Positions 63,142 through 64,000 of a DNA stretch of 64,000 nucleotides are shown piece by piece. This stretch comes from Flavobacteriales bacterium. GTDB lineage: Bacteria > Bacteroidota > Bacteroidia > Flavobacteriales_F > PHOS-HE28. Each line of letters begins with the position of its first letter. Position 1 is the stretch's first letter. The notes beneath the pieces were generated by a model. The model was not told the DNA's origin. It searched no databases and saw nothing but the letters and a program-made list of their open reading frames with translations. The translations under genes were made by a program, and so were the position numbers. The DNA lies in contig JADJOI010000003.1 in the NCBI GenBank assembly GCA_016713875.1, positions 1,736,001-1,800,000 of the forward strand, in the 5' to 3' direction.

Positions 63142-63672
63142 TCAAGCGGCGCGCTCCTGCAGGGCCTTCACCAGGCCGGCGACCTTCTGGCCACCGGAGG
63201 CCTGGAGGCCGCCAAGCACGTTCTTGATCGGGCTTTGGAGCAGCGCGATGATGTCACCGATGAGCTCCTCCTTGCCTTTGAGCTTGGCCAGCACGGCCAC
63301 CTGGTCGTCGCCGATGAAGACGGCCTCATCGATCCAGGCGCTCTTCAGCACGGGCTTCTTGTGGCTCTTGCGGAAGTCCTGGATCACCTTCGCCGGGGTG
63401 TTGCCCTTGTCGGCGAACAGGATCGAGGTCTGTCCCTTGAGCGAGCCCAGCAGGCCGCTGTAGTCGCGGCCCTCGACGCGCTCCATCGCCTTCTGCAGAA
63501 GGGTGTTCTTCACCACTTTCATGCGGATGCCGCTCTTGTGGCAGGCGCGGCGCAGGTTGCTGGTGGCCTCGGCCGTCAGCTCGCTGGTGTCGGCCAGGTA
63601 CAGCACGTTGGTCGCCTTGATCTCCTCGACCAGTACGGCGATCGCCTGGTCCTTTTCGGTACGGGTTGCCAT
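63142..63672 (-). CDS. rplJ: Large ribosomal subunit protein uL10
   Basis: A 176-residue L10 protein, which anchors L7/L12 dimers to the ribosome. Typical sequence: MATRTEKDQAIAVLVEEIKATNVLYLADTSELTAEATSNLRRACHKSGIRMKVVKNTLLQKAME. It follows rplA by 19 bases. Confidence 0.98.
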   Translation of the reverse strand: MATRTEKDQAIAVLVEEIKATNVLYLADTSELTAEATSNLRRACHKSGIRMKVVKNTLLQKAMERVEGRDYSGLLGSLKGQTSILFADKGNTPAKVIQDFRKSHKKPVLKSAWIDEAVFIGDDQVAVLAKLKGKEELIGDIIALLQSPIKNVLGGLQASGGQKVAGLVKALQERAA

Positions 63673-63691
63673 GGTTCTCGGGGATCTGGGG

Positions 63692-64000
63692 TTACTGCAC
63701 GGTACGGGTGTCCACCTTGACGCCCGGGCTCATCGTGCTGCTGATGGCGATGCTCTTGATGTATGCGCCCTTCGCGGTGCTGGGCTTCAGCTTGATCAGG
63801 GTCTGGATCAGCTCGTGGGCGTTCTCGCTCAGCTTCTGGGCGTCGAACGAGGCCTTTCCGATCACCGCGTGGATGATGCCGGCCTTGTCCACCTTGAAGT
63901 CGATCTTGCCCGCCTTCACCTCCTTCACGGCCTTGGCCACGTCCATGGTCACCGTGCCGGTCTTGGGGTTGGGCATCAGGCCGCGGGGACCGAGCACACG
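63692..64000 (-). CDS. rplA: Large ribosomal subunit protein uL1, 5' part outside the window
   Basis: The C-terminal 102 residues of L1 (RVLGPRGLMPNPKTGTVT... VKVDTRTVQ), the ribosomal stalk protein that binds 23S rRNA; the frame is open to the window end so the start is not visible. The signature GPRGLMPNPKTGTV is complete. It heads, within the window, the cluster rplA-rplJ-rplL-rpoB-rpoC. Confidence 0.97.
   Translation of the reverse strand, partial: RVLGPRGLMPNPKTGTVTMDVAKAVKEVKAGKIDFKVDKAGIIHAVIGKASFDAQKLSENAHELIQTLIKLKPSTAKGAYIKSIAISSTMSPGVKVDTRTVQ

Overview
The window looks like a chromosomal segment of a high-GC member of the Bacteroidota, probably Flavobacteriales-like; this is my inference from content. 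The signs are type IX secretion (T9SS) C-terminal sorting domains on eight or more proteins, GEVED and P-domain surface proteins, NamZ (DUF1343), a DUF4249-like lipoprotein, DUF3467, promoter boxes close to the Bacteroidota -7 motif TAnnTTTG, and start codons preceded by A/C-rich leaders without a Shine-Dalgarno sequence. No T9SS machinery gene, tRNA, rRNA or CRISPR array was seen.

Region 1 (1-9.2 kb) is mostly housekeeping: the 3' part of priA; a 0.17 kb element with inverted ends that looks like a MITE or IS remnant; a leftward cluster panB - RluA-type pseudouridine synthase - small secreted protein - secreted esterase/lipase; then a rightward lipoprotein gene and dnaK.

Region 2 (9.3-45.6 kb) is dominated by six rightward genes for very large modular secreted proteins of 863, 2666, 3079, 1372, 1069 and 1399 residues. 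Most are bounded by their own strong terminator. The last five end in the same block: a 'D-x-x-G-D-G'-like beta domain, a duplicated cysteine-containing module of about 200 residues, and a T9SS sorting domain. Their N-terminal parts differ (GEVED repeats, beta-helix, MAM, CUB, P-domain, glycine-rich, thrombospondin type-3). The two largest share almost identical DNA from the duplicated module through the terminator, which points to recent duplication or gene conversion. Between the first and second giant genes lie an arylsulfotransferase-like secreted protein and a YwqK/MORN-type protein (both leftward) and a small LTxxQ-like periplasmic protein. This region is the best candidate for something undescribed: a family of cell-surface or adhesin-like proteins with a common secretion/anchoring block and exchangeable display regions.

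Region 3 (45.6-53.9 kb) holds a leftward NamZ-type lipoprotein, a LolC/E-FtsX-type permease, a cystathionine beta-synthase-type enzyme, a broken DUF4160 gene beside its intact DUF2442 partner, a small membrane protein, a BtuF-like binding protein without a signal peptide, and a patatin/outer-membrane-barrel fusion.

Region 4 (53.9-64 kb) is the leftward ribosomal/RNA polymerase cluster rplA (cut by the window end) - rplJ - rplL - rpoB - rpoC, followed by a DUF3467 gene, with a long hairpin between rpoC and DUF3467.
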